Below, piece by piece: positions 1-8,546 of a stretch of DNA of 64,000 nucleotides. Position 1 is the stretch's first letter, and every line of letters starts with the position of its first letter. The position numbers and the translations under genes are program-made. Source of the stretch: Candidatus Ferrigenium bremense (GTDB lineage: Bacteria > Pseudomonadota > Gammaproteobacteria > Burkholderiales > Gallionellaceae); the NCBI GenBank assembly GCA_019449635.1, contig JAGRPI010000023.1:124001-188000 (forward strand), in the 5' to 3' direction. The notes below the pieces were generated by a model that did not search any database, had not been told where the DNA came from, and saw only the letters and a list, made by a program, of their open reading frames with translations.

Positions 1-364
1 CGTCGCTGCCGGAAAGCGCCTTGAAGGCATCGAACTCTTCCTGGGTTACCAGTCTTTTCTCGCTGTACGGGATGCCGCGCTTGTTCAGCAGGCTGCGCGC
101 CAGGTCGCAGTATTCCGTGCAGTTGTCCGCGACATACAGGGTGACCGGGAAATTCTGCTGCGCACGGCGCGTTTCATAGGGCAGGTCTTCTTCCGGTGTG
201 GGTGCGGCGGGTGCTTTGATGAGCGTTACCTCCAGCGCATCCACCGGAGGCACATCGCCATAGTGCATCTTGCCCTGCGCGTCCACCCAGCGGAACAACT
301 CGCCTGCCTGCATGCCCGTTGGCGCCATCGCCAGGCAACCCAATAACAAAACGATGCGCTTCAT
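1..364 (-). CDS. DUF4124/glutaredoxin-like domain protein (partial, C-terminus outside window)
   Basis: Reading the minus strand from an ATG at 364 gives an open frame of 121 codons that runs off the window edge. It starts with a short hydrophobic signal-like segment (residues 3-20), followed by an FRWVDAQGKMHYGD motif typical of DUF4124 proteins. After a linker comes a glutaredoxin-like stretch with a C-x3-C pair (DNCTEYC) and a helix containing LLNKRGIPY. Proteins of this architecture are probably periplasmic; the substrate is unknown. A strong AAGGAGG Shine-Dalgarno sits 5 bases upstream, inside a perfect 14-bp palindrome (369-382). Confidence 0.75.
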   Translation of the reverse strand, partial: MKRIVLLLGCLAMAPTGMQAGELFRWVDAQGKMHYGDVPPVDALEVTLIKAPAAPTPEEDLPYETRRAQQNFPVTLYVADNCTEYCDLARSLLNKRGIPYSEKRLVTQEEFDAFKALSGSD

Positions 365-368
365 TTTG

Positions 369-382
369 CCTCCTTAAGGAGG
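369..382. promoter_or_regulatory. Palindrome covering the Shine-Dalgarno of the DUF4124 gene
   Basis: A perfect 14-bp palindrome (CCTCCTTAAGGAGG) contains the AAGGAGG ribosome-binding site of the gene starting at 364. In the RNA the anti-SD arm could pair with the SD, although a loop-less palindrome is a weak hairpin. It abuts the left end of the family C repeat at 380. Confidence 0.35.
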
Positions 383-620
383 GTGTCTCTAAAAATTCAG
401 AGTTCGCCCAAATGCAAGGCGCGGGGAACATTTGCGAGCATCCGCTGCGCGGATTGCCTGCTTACCCCACTTCGTAGCGCCGTATATGATGTATATATTA
501 GCAAGAAATTTTCTACGCAACGCAACATAACCAGCGACTTGGCTGTCGCCGTTTGACAGCTTAGTCGAATGGCTAGTAGTTTCATCAGTTGGGATGAAAT
601 CTGGATTTTAGAGATGCCCT
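380..620. repeat. Family C element with a family A repeat nested inside
   Basis: The segment is bounded by near-perfect inverted ends: AGGGTGTCTCTAAAA at the left, and at the right the complement of AGGGCATCTCTAAAA. Its body contains a CAAGGCGC motif shared with the elements at 60510-60655 and 62074-62218. A complete 62-bp family A hairpin lies inside at 527-588, so the element is composite. The right end overlaps the last codons and stop codon of prlC (608-610). The 243-base gap between the flanking genes holds nothing else that I can recognise. Confidence 0.6.
527..588 (+). repeat. Family A 62-bp hairpin repeat, copy 1
   Basis: It begins ATAACCAGCGACTT and ends GTAGTTTCATCAG, with inner stem arms GGCTGTC and GACAGCT around a GTTT-containing loop. 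It is one of nine copies in the window (see findings). Confidence 0.8.
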
Positions 621-2650
621 GAAGTTTCGAGTAGCCCATTATGCCGCAACAATGCGTCGATGCTCGGCTCGCGCCCGCGAAACGACTTGAACGAGTCCAT
701 CGCGCCGCGGCTGCCGCCCATCGCCAGTATCTCGGCGCGGAAGCGCGCACCGACATCCGGGTTCAGCACGCCGTTTTCCTCGAACAGGCTGTACGCATCG
801 GCGGACAGCACCTCCGCCCATTTGTAGCTGTAATAGCCCGCCGCATAGCCGCCGGCAAAGATATGCGAGAAGCTGTGCGGGAAGCGCTGGAACGCGGGCG
901 GGATCAGCACCGCCACTTCGGCGCGCACTTCGTCGAGCAGTTGCAAAATGGATTTCGCGCCGCCCGCCTCGAAGTTGCTGTGCATCAGCATATCGAACAG
1001 CGAAAACTCGATCTGGCGCAGGGTCTGCAGGCCGCTCTGGAAATTCTTCGCGGCGAGCATCTTGTCGAACAGCGCGCGCGGCAGCGGTTCGCCGCTATCG
1101 ACATGGCGCGTCATACCGCGCAGCACGTCCCATTCCCAGCAGAAGTTTTCCATGAACTGGCTGGGCAGTTCCACCGCGTCCCATTCCACGCCGTTGATGC
1201 CGGACACGTCGAGGTCTTCCACTTCGGTGAGCAGGTGATGCAGGCCGTGGCCGAATTCGTGGAACAGGGTGATTACCTCGTCGTGCGTAAACACGGCGGG
1301 CTTGCCGCCGACCGGCGCGGAAAAATTGCAGTTCAGGTAGGCGACCGGCGTCTGGATGCCAGTCGCGAGACGGCGGCGCGTGATCACGTCGTCCATCCAC
1401 GCCCCGCCGCGCTTGCTGTTGCGTGCGTACATATCGAGATAGAACTGGCCGACCAGTTGCCCCTGCGCGTCGCGGATGTCGAAGAAGCGTGCATCGCCGT
1501 GCCACACCGGCGCGCTGGCGGTACTGATCTGCAAGCCATACAGCGTCTCGACCAGCTTGAACATGCCGGGCAGCACCGCGTCTTCCGGGAAATACTGTTT
1601 CACTTCCTGCTCGGAAAATGCGTAGCGTTTTTCGCGCAATTTTTCGCTGGCGTAGCCGATGTCCCATGACTGCAATTCCTGCAAGCCCAGCTTGGCGCGC
1701 GCGAATTCGCGCAATTCCGCCAGATCTTTTTCGGCAAAAGGCCGCGCACGCTGCGCCAGTTCGCGCATGAACCCGGCCACCTGCTGCGGCGAATCCGCCA
1801 TCTTGGTCGCCAGCGACAATTCGCCGAAGTTGGCGAAGCCCAGCAGGCTCGCCTCCTCGCCGCGCAGTTTGACGATCTCATCCATCAGCGCGGTGTTGTC
1901 CCACTCAGCCTTGCCGAATTCGCTGGCGCGCGTGCCAGAGGCGCGATACATCTTTTCGCGCAACGCGCGGTTGTCGGCGAATTGCAGCACCGGCAGATAG
2001 GATGGCGCCTTCAGCGTGAACAGCCAGCCGGTTTTGCCCTTCTCTTCCGCTGCCTCCTGCGCCGCCTGCAGCACGTCTTCCGGCAGGCCGCTAAGGTCGT
2101 TCCTGTTTTCAATGACCAGCGTGTAATCGTTGGTCGCATCGAGCAGGTTGTCGGAAAAACGCGACGACAGCTCCGCCAGGCGTTCCTGGATTTCCAGATA
2201 GCGCGCCTTCTTATCCTCCGGCAACTCCGCGCCGCCGAGACGGAAATCGCGCAGCTCGTTCTCGATGATCTTCTTGCGCGCCGCGCTCAAGCCCTCGAAT
2301 TCTGGGCCGTTGCGCAATGCCTTGAATTTCCCGAACAGCGCAAGGTTCTGGCCGAGCTCGGCGTAATACTGAGTGATCTTCGGCAGCGTCGCATTGTACG
2401 CTTCGCGCAACTCGGGCGAATTCATCACTGCGTTCAAATGCCCGACCGGTCCCCACGCGCGCGACAGCCGTTCGTTGGCATCTTCCATCGGCACGACGAA
2501 GTCCTGCCAGGTGGGCGGCGTCTTCTCCGCCAGCAGGCGCGCGATCAGCGCACGGTTCTCCGCCAGCAACTGATCGATCGCCGGCGCGACGTGTTCGGGT
2601 TTGATCTCCGCAAAGCGCGGCAGACCGGAGAAGTCGAGTAGTGGGTTCAT
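608..2650 (-). CDS. prlC: Oligopeptidase A (M3 family zinc metallopeptidase)
   Basis: This is a cytoplasmic M3 metallo-oligopeptidase that degrades short peptides, including cleaved signal peptides. The 680-residue length is normal for PrlC. The zinc motif HEFGHGLHHLL is intact, preceded by the family-typical FTHDEVITLF. The start MNPLLDFSGLP was chosen over an upstream in-frame Met (2692) because it matches the usual N-terminus, although no good Shine-Dalgarno is visible. The C-terminus departs from the family: after DALLRHNGL the last residues and the stop codon are read from the end of a family C repeat. It stands alone, between the repeat and the Dnd-like operon. Confidence 0.95.
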   Translation of the reverse strand: MNPLLDFSGLPRFAEIKPEHVAPAIDQLLAENRALIARLLAEKTPPTWQDFVVPMEDANERLSRAWGPVGHLNAVMNSPELREAYNATLPKITQYYAELGQNLALFGKFKALRNGPEFEGLSAARKKIIENELRDFRLGGAELPEDKKARYLEIQERLAELSSRFSDNLLDATNDYTLVIENRNDLSGLPEDVLQAAQEAAEEKGKTGWLFTLKAPSYLPVLQFADNRALREKMYRASGTRASEFGKAEWDNTALMDEIVKLRGEEASLLGFANFGELSLATKMADSPQQVAGFMRELAQRARPFAEKDLAELREFARAKLGLQELQSWDIGYASEKLREKRYAFSEQEVKQYFPEDAVLPGMFKLVETLYGLQISTASAPVWHGDARFFDIRDAQGQLVGQFYLDMYARNSKRGGAWMDDVITRRRLATGIQTPVAYLNCNFSAPVGGKPAVFTHDEVITLFHEFGHGLHHLLTEVEDLDVSGINGVEWDAVELPSQFMENFCWEWDVLRGMTRHVDSGEPLPRALFDKMLAAKNFQSGLQTLRQIEFSLFDMLMHSNFEAGGAKSILQLLDEVRAEVAVLIPPAFQRFPHSFSHIFAGGYAAGYYSYKWAEVLSADAYSLFEENGVLNPDVGARFRAEILAMGGSRGAMDSFKSFRGREPSIDALLRHNGLLETSGHL

Positions 2651-2872
2651 GGATGAGCTGGAAATAAATACTGCGGTGGGAAATCTGACCATTACATTTT
2701 ACTACGAAATATTTTGGCAATAACCCGGCTTGTATCGGCCAATGCGCGTCTGTTCAGAATTAAAAACGAAGCAGACGCTAAGGCCTCTGTTTTATTGATT
2801 CGTTCGCTTGCGACTAAGAAAACAATTCGAATTTGGCGACTTTAATTTTTTATCAATGTTAGAGATAAAAGC

Positions 2873-4105
2873 TCACTCTATCGCAGACTGAATTGCTTTT
2901 CTAATTGTTGACCGGCCCGAGCCTGAAGCATTACGGAAGCTATCGGCTGCAAAATCGATTGACCCAGCTGGCTTGAGCTTTTCGGAGAAATAAGCTGCAC
3001 TGATATTGCGCTGATCATATGCATCCCTAGCAAGCGTCCGGAGAATATCAAATAGCGCCTGCACCCCAACCGTTTTTGTGATGAATGATCCTGACGATGC
3101 GTTTTTCCAGAAGACTGCTTCACAAGCGCTCAAGTAGTTCAAAGTCATCGTATAGATCACCGCGTCACTATTCGACAAATACACGTCTCGTAATGGGGAT
3201 TTGTCTTTTCGCGTACTTTCAAGCTCGCTACGCCTTCTGCGTTGACCTTCAAGTAAATTAGTGCTGTCTTTCTTTGGGTTGCTGGTATAGAGGCGCATGA
3301 TACCTTCAACAATCACAGCCGTTGAAACCTTCCAGCGTGCGCCTTCAGCTAACCGCGCAAGCGCCGAATCCTTTTTAGGTGCGATGACAATTCGCCCTTT
3401 AAGCGGTGATTTTTCATCTGTGCCAAGCCTACGTGTAATAAATACGGCCAGCTTATCTGGGCTCCAAAAAGACTCTTCTTCCTCTTCTACGTTGTAACCG
3501 AATAACTCATATGTCAGGCTCTTATCTACCGGTTTTTGCGTTGAGTTGATCGTAGCGAACAAGTAGGCTTGGAATGGCTTCGGTAGATCAAGAAATATTG
3601 AGCAAATTAGATTCATATCGAGCCGCTGTGGTTTCGCGTGCGCAAAAGAAAATAAGCGATGCTGGCCGTCAATAATGGCAGCAAGTTTTGCTCGGGTTGG
3701 GATGCGCAAGGTGCAACAGTCATCGCCCTCCTCAATGGCCCACCTGTTATTTGGTATCCTTTGCCCCGATGCATCCTCTTCGTCCTCATCCTCAATGAGC
3801 CCATCTTCTTTTCTGTAATTCGCTGCCAAGATGATGGAGTTGGGAAAAGCTGAGTCAGCTCGATTGATGTAGTCAGCGATTACCTGAAGCCGCTTAGGCT
3901 GCACCAAGCGCTGAGTTCCATCCAATTCGTAGCACCCTTCTTTCTCAATCAGACTCGCGCTCAAAGCATCACTGAATGCCACTTCTAACAGCAAACGAGC
4001 CGGTAGAATTGCAACGTAGTAGACACCGATAGGTTGTTCTACTCTTAGCGCTTTTACTTCTATAGGGAATTTTATTTCAGAAACCATACTAGAAGGTAAA
4101 GCCAT
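2873..4105 (-). CDS. DGQHR-domain protein, DndB-like
   Basis: This 410-residue protein carries the signature DGQHR at residues 146-150 (AIIDGQHRLFSF), followed by a NSTQKPV-like segment, as in DndB and related DGQHR proteins. In canonical Dnd systems DndB binds DNA, represses the dnd operon and modulates phosphorothioation. Here it is the last gene of the operon rather than the first. The start at 4105 has a GGGAG Shine-Dalgarno at 6-base spacing and overlaps the preceding membrane-protein gene by 17 bases. A second ATG (4087) directly follows that gene's stop. An acidic run (EDEDEED, about residues 106-111) is notable. Exact role in this variant system is inferred. Confidence 0.75.
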   Translation of the reverse strand: MALPSSMVSEIKFPIEVKALRVEQPIGVYYVAILPARLLLEVAFSDALSASLIEKEGCYELDGTQRLVQPKRLQVIADYINRADSAFPNSIILAANYRKEDGLIEDEDEEDASGQRIPNNRWAIEEGDDCCTLRIPTRAKLAAIIDGQHRLFSFAHAKPQRLDMNLICSIFLDLPKPFQAYLFATINSTQKPVDKSLTYELFGYNVEEEEESFWSPDKLAVFITRRLGTDEKSPLKGRIVIAPKKDSALARLAEGARWKVSTAVIVEGIMRLYTSNPKKDSTNLLEGQRRRRSELESTRKDKSPLRDVYLSNSDAVIYTMTLNYLSACEAVFWKNASSGSFITKTVGVQALFDILRTLARDAYDQRNISAAYFSEKLKPAGSIDFAADSFRNASGSGRSTIRKAIQSAIE

Positions 4106-4634
4106 CTAAGTCTCCCGACAAATCGGCATCTTTATTGCCGCCAAGCGGTGCGTCTGGATCAATATCAAGAAAATCTTTTTGTTTAGCATTGGCAATCCAC
4201 CAAATCCACAGCGCAACAATGGATGAGAGAAACCCTAATAGCAACGCAGAACTATTCCCAACTGCGGCTGGAGAAATTGCCAAAGCGATTACCGTCGTAA
4301 GACAAAGAAACAAGATACCAAATGCACGAAGTGACTTTTGATGGCTCTCTGCCCATACCAACTGCAAGCAAGCAGAACCTGCCAAGGCGGGGAAAAACGT
4401 GATGACCGAAGTTCTTAATGCGGATACTGAGCCTTCTTGCGCCGTGGATGGTGAGGCAAAAATTAAATAACTATATAGCTCAATCCAGAATCCGATTCCG
4501 CCGATGACGATTACCGCAACCACAAAATAAATTACGAAGCTCGCATGAGAAAACGGCTCAACTGATCGCTTTTTTAGCTCCCGCCACAACTCAACCCATG
4601 AGCCACCTTGGCGTTTTATATGATCCTCAGTCAC
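4089..4634 (-). CDS. Four-helix membrane protein of the Dnd-like operon
   Basis: I do not recognise the family. The 181-residue protein has a charged N-terminus, then about four hydrophobic helices near residues 33-55, 76-92, 104-122 and 128-147, and a soluble acidic C-terminal tail rich in Asp and Gly. The GTG at 4634 is preferred over an in-frame GTG at 4640 because AAGGAG lies 5 bases upstream of it. It sits 56 bases after the DndE-FtsK gene and overlaps the DGQHR gene. Membrane effectors are common in defence operons, but an effector role here is only an inference. Confidence 0.7.
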   Translation of the reverse strand: MTEDHIKRQGGSWVELWRELKKRSVEPFSHASFVIYFVVAVIVIGGIGFWIELYSYLIFASPSTAQEGSVSALRTSVITFFPALAGSACLQLVWAESHQKSLRAFGILFLCLTTVIALAISPAAVGNSSALLLGFLSSIVALWIWWIANAKQKDFLDIDPDAPLGGNKDADLSGDLDGFTF

Positions 4635-4690
4635 GGGCACTCCTTACTTCTTAAGTTATCTATCATGTACGGCACAGTGCAAAATCGCTG

Positions 4691-6241
4691 TTAATGTGCG
4701 CGTGCTGACCGCTCTCTCAATACAGCTTCAATATCAGCCCTTGTGGCTCTAACTCCATGCACGCGATCTGCTTGCCCACCCGGTTTTGCTTTGACCAACA
4801 TATCACCTGCACCCAGTAGTAATTCAGCACCAGTTTCATCCAGAATGATATTTGATTCGGTACTTTTCTGTACTGTCAGTGCTATCCGTGCGGGTATATT
4901 ACTGCGAATTAATCCAGAAAATGTCTTAGCGTCCGGGCGTTGAGTAGCAAGCACAAGGTGGATACCTGCAGCACGTGCTTTTTGAGCCAACCTAATTATG
5001 TGCCCCTCAATATCTTTGTCCTGCATCACCAAATCAGCGAGCTCCTCTATAAAGACAACTATGTAAGGAAGTATCAAACCTTTTTTTCTGGCCTCATAAA
5101 TATTACTGACGCCGGACGCCATGAAAGTTTGGTATCTTGCTTCCATCTCGACGACAAGTTCAAGAATAAGCTCCCGCGCTGTGTCTACATCAGTAGCAAT
5201 GTCTCCACCATAGAGATAGTTGGAATTCTGATATGTTGAAAATTCAACTTGTTTTGGGTCAATTAGTGCGAGCTTCAGCATGGTTGGAGGGAGTCTTAAA
5301 ATCATTGACAAAATAAGCGAATGCAAACATACGCTCTTGCCGCTACCAGTGGTGCCTCCGACAAGCAAATGTGGGGCTGCTGCCAAATCAAATGAATATG
5401 GATTGCCAAGTACATCAACGCCTGGAAATACTATCAATTTCTCATCATCAAAAGGAGTGGATGCTACCCATTCACGTAGTTTTAAAAATGGAATAGAAAG
5501 CCATGTACTCTGCGGTCGCGGCACATCAAGGTTCACCGTTTTTGCTTCATCACCATGGGTTATGGTCGGTTGAGCACCTTGAAGATTTAAGGAAAGACTT
5601 AAACGCTCTAGGCCACGTCGAAGCTTATCTAGCTGATTAATATCTGAAAGAAAAACCTTGTAACGAGTTACACGAGGTCCATGAGTAAGCACCTTTATTT
5701 CAACCGCCACTCCAATATCAGCTAATGATTTCAATAGCTGTGCCGAATTATCTTGTGGCTTTTCAACCTTTGTATTGATGTCTTCTTTCTTTCCATTACT
5801 TGCAGCTGCCACATCAGGTAGCTCAGCGCGCCGAATGATCAGGGTTTCTAAGAATTTATCGAAATTCCCATCTGATGCTTTCCAGTCTTCCATTAACAAG
5901 GTAGCACCACGATGCCAATGCTTCCTAACAGATGCGCGGAAAGCATCCATCGATTCAAGCCGTTCATTTCCATATATCTTGGCATGAGCAACTATCAACC
6001 CAACCCAAGCCGTTATATCTTCATGAGTAAAGAGTACAGCAGCAGGTATCTCAAGCCCCTTTGCATCAACACCGTCAACTGTTAAGGCTCCAAGAGCTAA
6101 CGATCGACCAATGGCAAGACGTGCAACATTAGCCTTCGTAGACAGCCCCAAACTTGACATCAGCGCAACAGTAATACGGTCAGCTTCCGTACTTGTACGA
6201 TAACGCGAATTCATTATCTGTTGAATGGACAAATCACTCAT
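4691..6241 (-). CDS. DndE-like domain fused to FtsK/SpoIIIE-type DNA translocase motor
   Basis: The 516-residue protein has two parts. Residues about 10-145 begin YRTSTEADRITVALMSSLGL followed by SLALG, resembling DndE (DUF1832), the small DNA-nick-binding component of Dnd systems. Residues about 165-245 resemble the FtsK alpha-beta region (THGPRVTRYKV). The RecA-like motor follows, with Walker A GGTTGSGKS (295-303), LALIDPKQVEF (324-334), VVFIEELADL and the ATQRPDAKTFSG motif. There are no transmembrane helices and no FtsK gamma domain, so this is not a chromosome-segregation FtsK. The start codon overlaps the dndD stop (ATGA), indicating translational coupling. The FtsK call is certain; the DndE call rests on a short motif match. 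Confidence 0.8.
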   Translation of the reverse strand: MSDLSIQQIMNSRYRTSTEADRITVALMSSLGLSTKANVARLAIGRSLALGALTVDGVDAKGLEIPAAVLFTHEDITAWVGLIVAHAKIYGNERLESMDAFRASVRKHWHRGATLLMEDWKASDGNFDKFLETLIIRRAELPDVAAASNGKKEDINTKVEKPQDNSAQLLKSLADIGVAVEIKVLTHGPRVTRYKVFLSDINQLDKLRRGLERLSLSLNLQGAQPTITHGDEAKTVNLDVPRPQSTWLSIPFLKLREWVASTPFDDEKLIVFPGVDVLGNPYSFDLAAAPHLLVGGTTGSGKSVCLHSLILSMILRLPPTMLKLALIDPKQVEFSTYQNSNYLYGGDIATDVDTARELILELVVEMEARYQTFMASGVSNIYEARKKGLILPYIVVFIEELADLVMQDKDIEGHIIRLAQKARAAGIHLVLATQRPDAKTFSGLIRSNIPARIALTVQKSTESNIILDETGAELLLGAGDMLVKAKPGGQADRVHGVRATRADIEAVLRERSARAH

Positions 6242-8310
6242 CTGCGTCCCCTAGCGAAATACTTACCTTCTTTGGCAGTTGTCCTTCCGACACCATCGCC
6301 AACATCAATATGCTCAAGGAGATAAGTCTTGCTAACACTATCTGAAATATCTTTATAGAAATGGAAATCAATTTCCTCATCTTGCGACAGCAGAATCACT
6401 TGGCGACTCTTATTCTCTGTCCAAAATGAAAGAATATTAGCTCGATGTTTGCTATCTAATCGGCCAAGCGGCGTATCAACAACCATTGGAGCCTTTACTC
6501 CTGAGACTTTTGCCAATCCCGCAATCAATGCCGTAGCAAAAATTTGATTTTCACCAGCGGATCTATCAAAAGAAATTTCTTTCCCTGTTTTGCCAAGAAT
6601 TTTAGTGACGCCATCATCGGCAATTTCGATTCTATCAACCTGATCCTTGTGGGCCAGGTTCTTGTAGACAACAGTCATTGCCTTAGCTAAGGCACGAACT
6701 TTTAGCGGGAATAGCGCGGGAATAACCTCATCAATTACCGCACGAACTCTTTCAGACTTATCGATGATCGACCTAACCGGACTTGATCTGTCCAGTTCAT
6801 TTTTTCCTCTCTCATACTCAGCACGCATTTGAGCAACTTGTGATTCAAGAGTAGACATCTTTCGATCATCTATCCGAACATACTCACCCAATTCATCTAG
6901 TTTTAATTGCACTTCCTCTAATTGTTTTTTCAAGGATGAAAGGGTGCCATCTCGATCAATGCCTTCCAATCTAGAAATCTTCCGGCCTAGCTCATCTGTT
7001 CTCTGCTGAAGATTATGCTGCTCATTAAGAAGGTCATGAATTTCCTTCTGGCCAAGATTGATCGTATTCAAAAAACCAAGTGCCTTGCTACGCAATGATT
7101 CATGCAGATAATCATGAACAATCTCTTTGGCACAATCGTTAGGTGGTGGATAAAACAATGTTGCCCAAGCGGATTCCATGCGTTTCTTAATCGCACCCAA
7201 CTGCTCCTCAGAAAGCGCGGGGTTAATGCCAGGCTCAGTTTGAGCCATAAACGCTGACTCAAACTGAGCTTTTCTCGGTTCAAGTGTCCGCTTCTCCGCA
7301 TCCCAATCGAACCATTTAATTTCAGAAACTAGTTGATGACGAAATTCGTCCATTAGCTCTTTAGATACCAAATGAAATGGCAATCTTCCAGACAAAATTT
7401 CTTCCAGTTTTTTATGGCTATCTCTCAGGCTATTCCGAATTTGCTCGCGCTCTTCCACCAACTCCTTAACAGTCGCAATATCACCGCCGCCACCACCTGC
7501 CGATGTTATGCGTTCGACCAGAGACTGCTGTTCCGCGCGCAGCTGATTTTTTTGTGCTTCTTTACTTTTAGTATCTTTCTGAAAGGCATTTAACTGCTCT
7601 TGGCTTCTGGTTAATCCCTCTAACAACCGATCCAAATTATCTTCGTCAACAGACTTAATTTCTCCTCGCTTTAAGCCTTCGAAGCTTTTCAATCTGTCTG
7701 CAAGTGAGCGAAGCAGCACAACGCCCAGTAAACCCTCCAAACCTTGTTTGACCTGCTCGACCCGTGATTGATCGGCCAGCTTTTTAACTTCTTCTCCATC
7801 GAAAAAGAAGAATGGTGCTATATGTGCGGGAACAAATATTTCATCTAACAGATCGGGTAGGTAAAAACCGTTCTTTCCGTCAATTCGTGGGGTATCAGGG
7901 ATATCACGGCTAACGTCTCTTACTACTGTTTCCTCTTCCCCGGTCCAGTTTCCGTTAGTTCTAAAATACCATTTGCGACAAATATCTACCGCTTTTGTTT
8001 TTGTCTTGTTAATGACTACTCGAACCATCATCGTGTCGGAGCCATCACGCTTTGCTTCGCCGTTGAAAGCACGCTCTAAAAAAGTTGGGTAGCCTTTTTT
8101 GTCGTCAGTATTTAATCCGGCGCGTGCCAAATGGATAATGGCATCCTTGCCGTAAAGACAAAGATATAACGCTTCAAGTATGGAGGTCTTGCCAAAGCCG
8201 TTTAGCCCACCGATGAGCACAATGTTTTGCCCATCGCTCGGCTCTGGAAACTCAAAAGATTGATATTTGTAGCTTTTCAAACAAGTTAGTTCTAACTTCG
8301 AAATCCACAT
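6238..8310 (-). CDS. dndD: DndD-like SMC/Rad50-type ATPase
   Basis: The 690-residue protein has the split ABC ATPase layout of DndD: Walker A GGLNGFGKTS at residues 34-43, a long central coiled-coil region with many charged heptads, then the ABC signature SAGEN (584-588) and Walker B MVVDTPLGRLD (609-619). In Dnd systems DndD is the ATPase that supplies energy or DNA remodelling for phosphorothioation. A GGGAGG Shine-Dalgarno precedes the ATG at 8310. It overlaps the next gene by four bases. The final residues (GKYFARGRR) are basic. The family assignment is strong; the modification chemistry is inferred from the neighbourhood. Confidence 0.9.
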   Translation of the reverse strand: MWISKLELTCLKSYKYQSFEFPEPSDGQNIVLIGGLNGFGKTSILEALYLCLYGKDAIIHLARAGLNTDDKKGYPTFLERAFNGEAKRDGSDTMMVRVVINKTKTKAVDICRKWYFRTNGNWTGEEETVVRDVSRDIPDTPRIDGKNGFYLPDLLDEIFVPAHIAPFFFFDGEEVKKLADQSRVEQVKQGLEGLLGVVLLRSLADRLKSFEGLKRGEIKSVDEDNLDRLLEGLTRSQEQLNAFQKDTKSKEAQKNQLRAEQQSLVERITSAGGGGGDIATVKELVEEREQIRNSLRDSHKKLEEILSGRLPFHLVSKELMDEFRHQLVSEIKWFDWDAEKRTLEPRKAQFESAFMAQTEPGINPALSEEQLGAIKKRMESAWATLFYPPPNDCAKEIVHDYLHESLRSKALGFLNTINLGQKEIHDLLNEQHNLQQRTDELGRKISRLEGIDRDGTLSSLKKQLEEVQLKLDELGEYVRIDDRKMSTLESQVAQMRAEYERGKNELDRSSPVRSIIDKSERVRAVIDEVIPALFPLKVRALAKAMTVVYKNLAHKDQVDRIEIADDGVTKILGKTGKEISFDRSAGENQIFATALIAGLAKVSGVKAPMVVDTPLGRLDSKHRANILSFWTENKSRQVILLSQDEEIDFHFYKDISDSVSKTYLLEHIDVGDGVGRTTAKEGKYFARGRR

Positions 8311-8330
8311 ACGCCTCCCTGCGATGATTC

Positions 8331-8546
8331 TTATTCGATTACGCCAAGAATTTCTTCAAACCTTAAATTAATACCATGCGCACGTTCTTGATGCTGCCGC
8401 TCTCGCTGAACCATTACAAGTTCAGTGATAACTTCAACTGGAATATTGTGCTCAGCGCAGACCCCTTCTAGGAGCGTCTGAGCCTCGGCATCTGCCCATA
8501 GTGGAAGGTCGTTTAGATAGTTGTCATCCAAAATATTTTCATCCAT
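8331..8546 (-). CDS. Small acidic Dnd-associated protein
   Basis: This 71-residue protein is acidic at the N-terminus (MDENILDDNYLNDLPLW) and has a predicted helical body with a basic run (QRERQHQERAH). It lies between dndC and dndD. Its ATG (8546) overlaps the end of dndC by 8 bases, so it is probably translationally coupled. A TTG at 8549 is an alternative start. It is too short for canonical DndE, and a better DndE candidate is the N-terminus of the FtsK fusion. I recall small proteins in this position being described only as DNA-modification-system-associated; the function is unknown. Confidence 0.7.
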   Translation of the reverse strand: MDENILDDNYLNDLPLWADAEAQTLLEGVCAEHNIPVEVITELVMVQRERQHQERAHGINLRFEEILGVIE

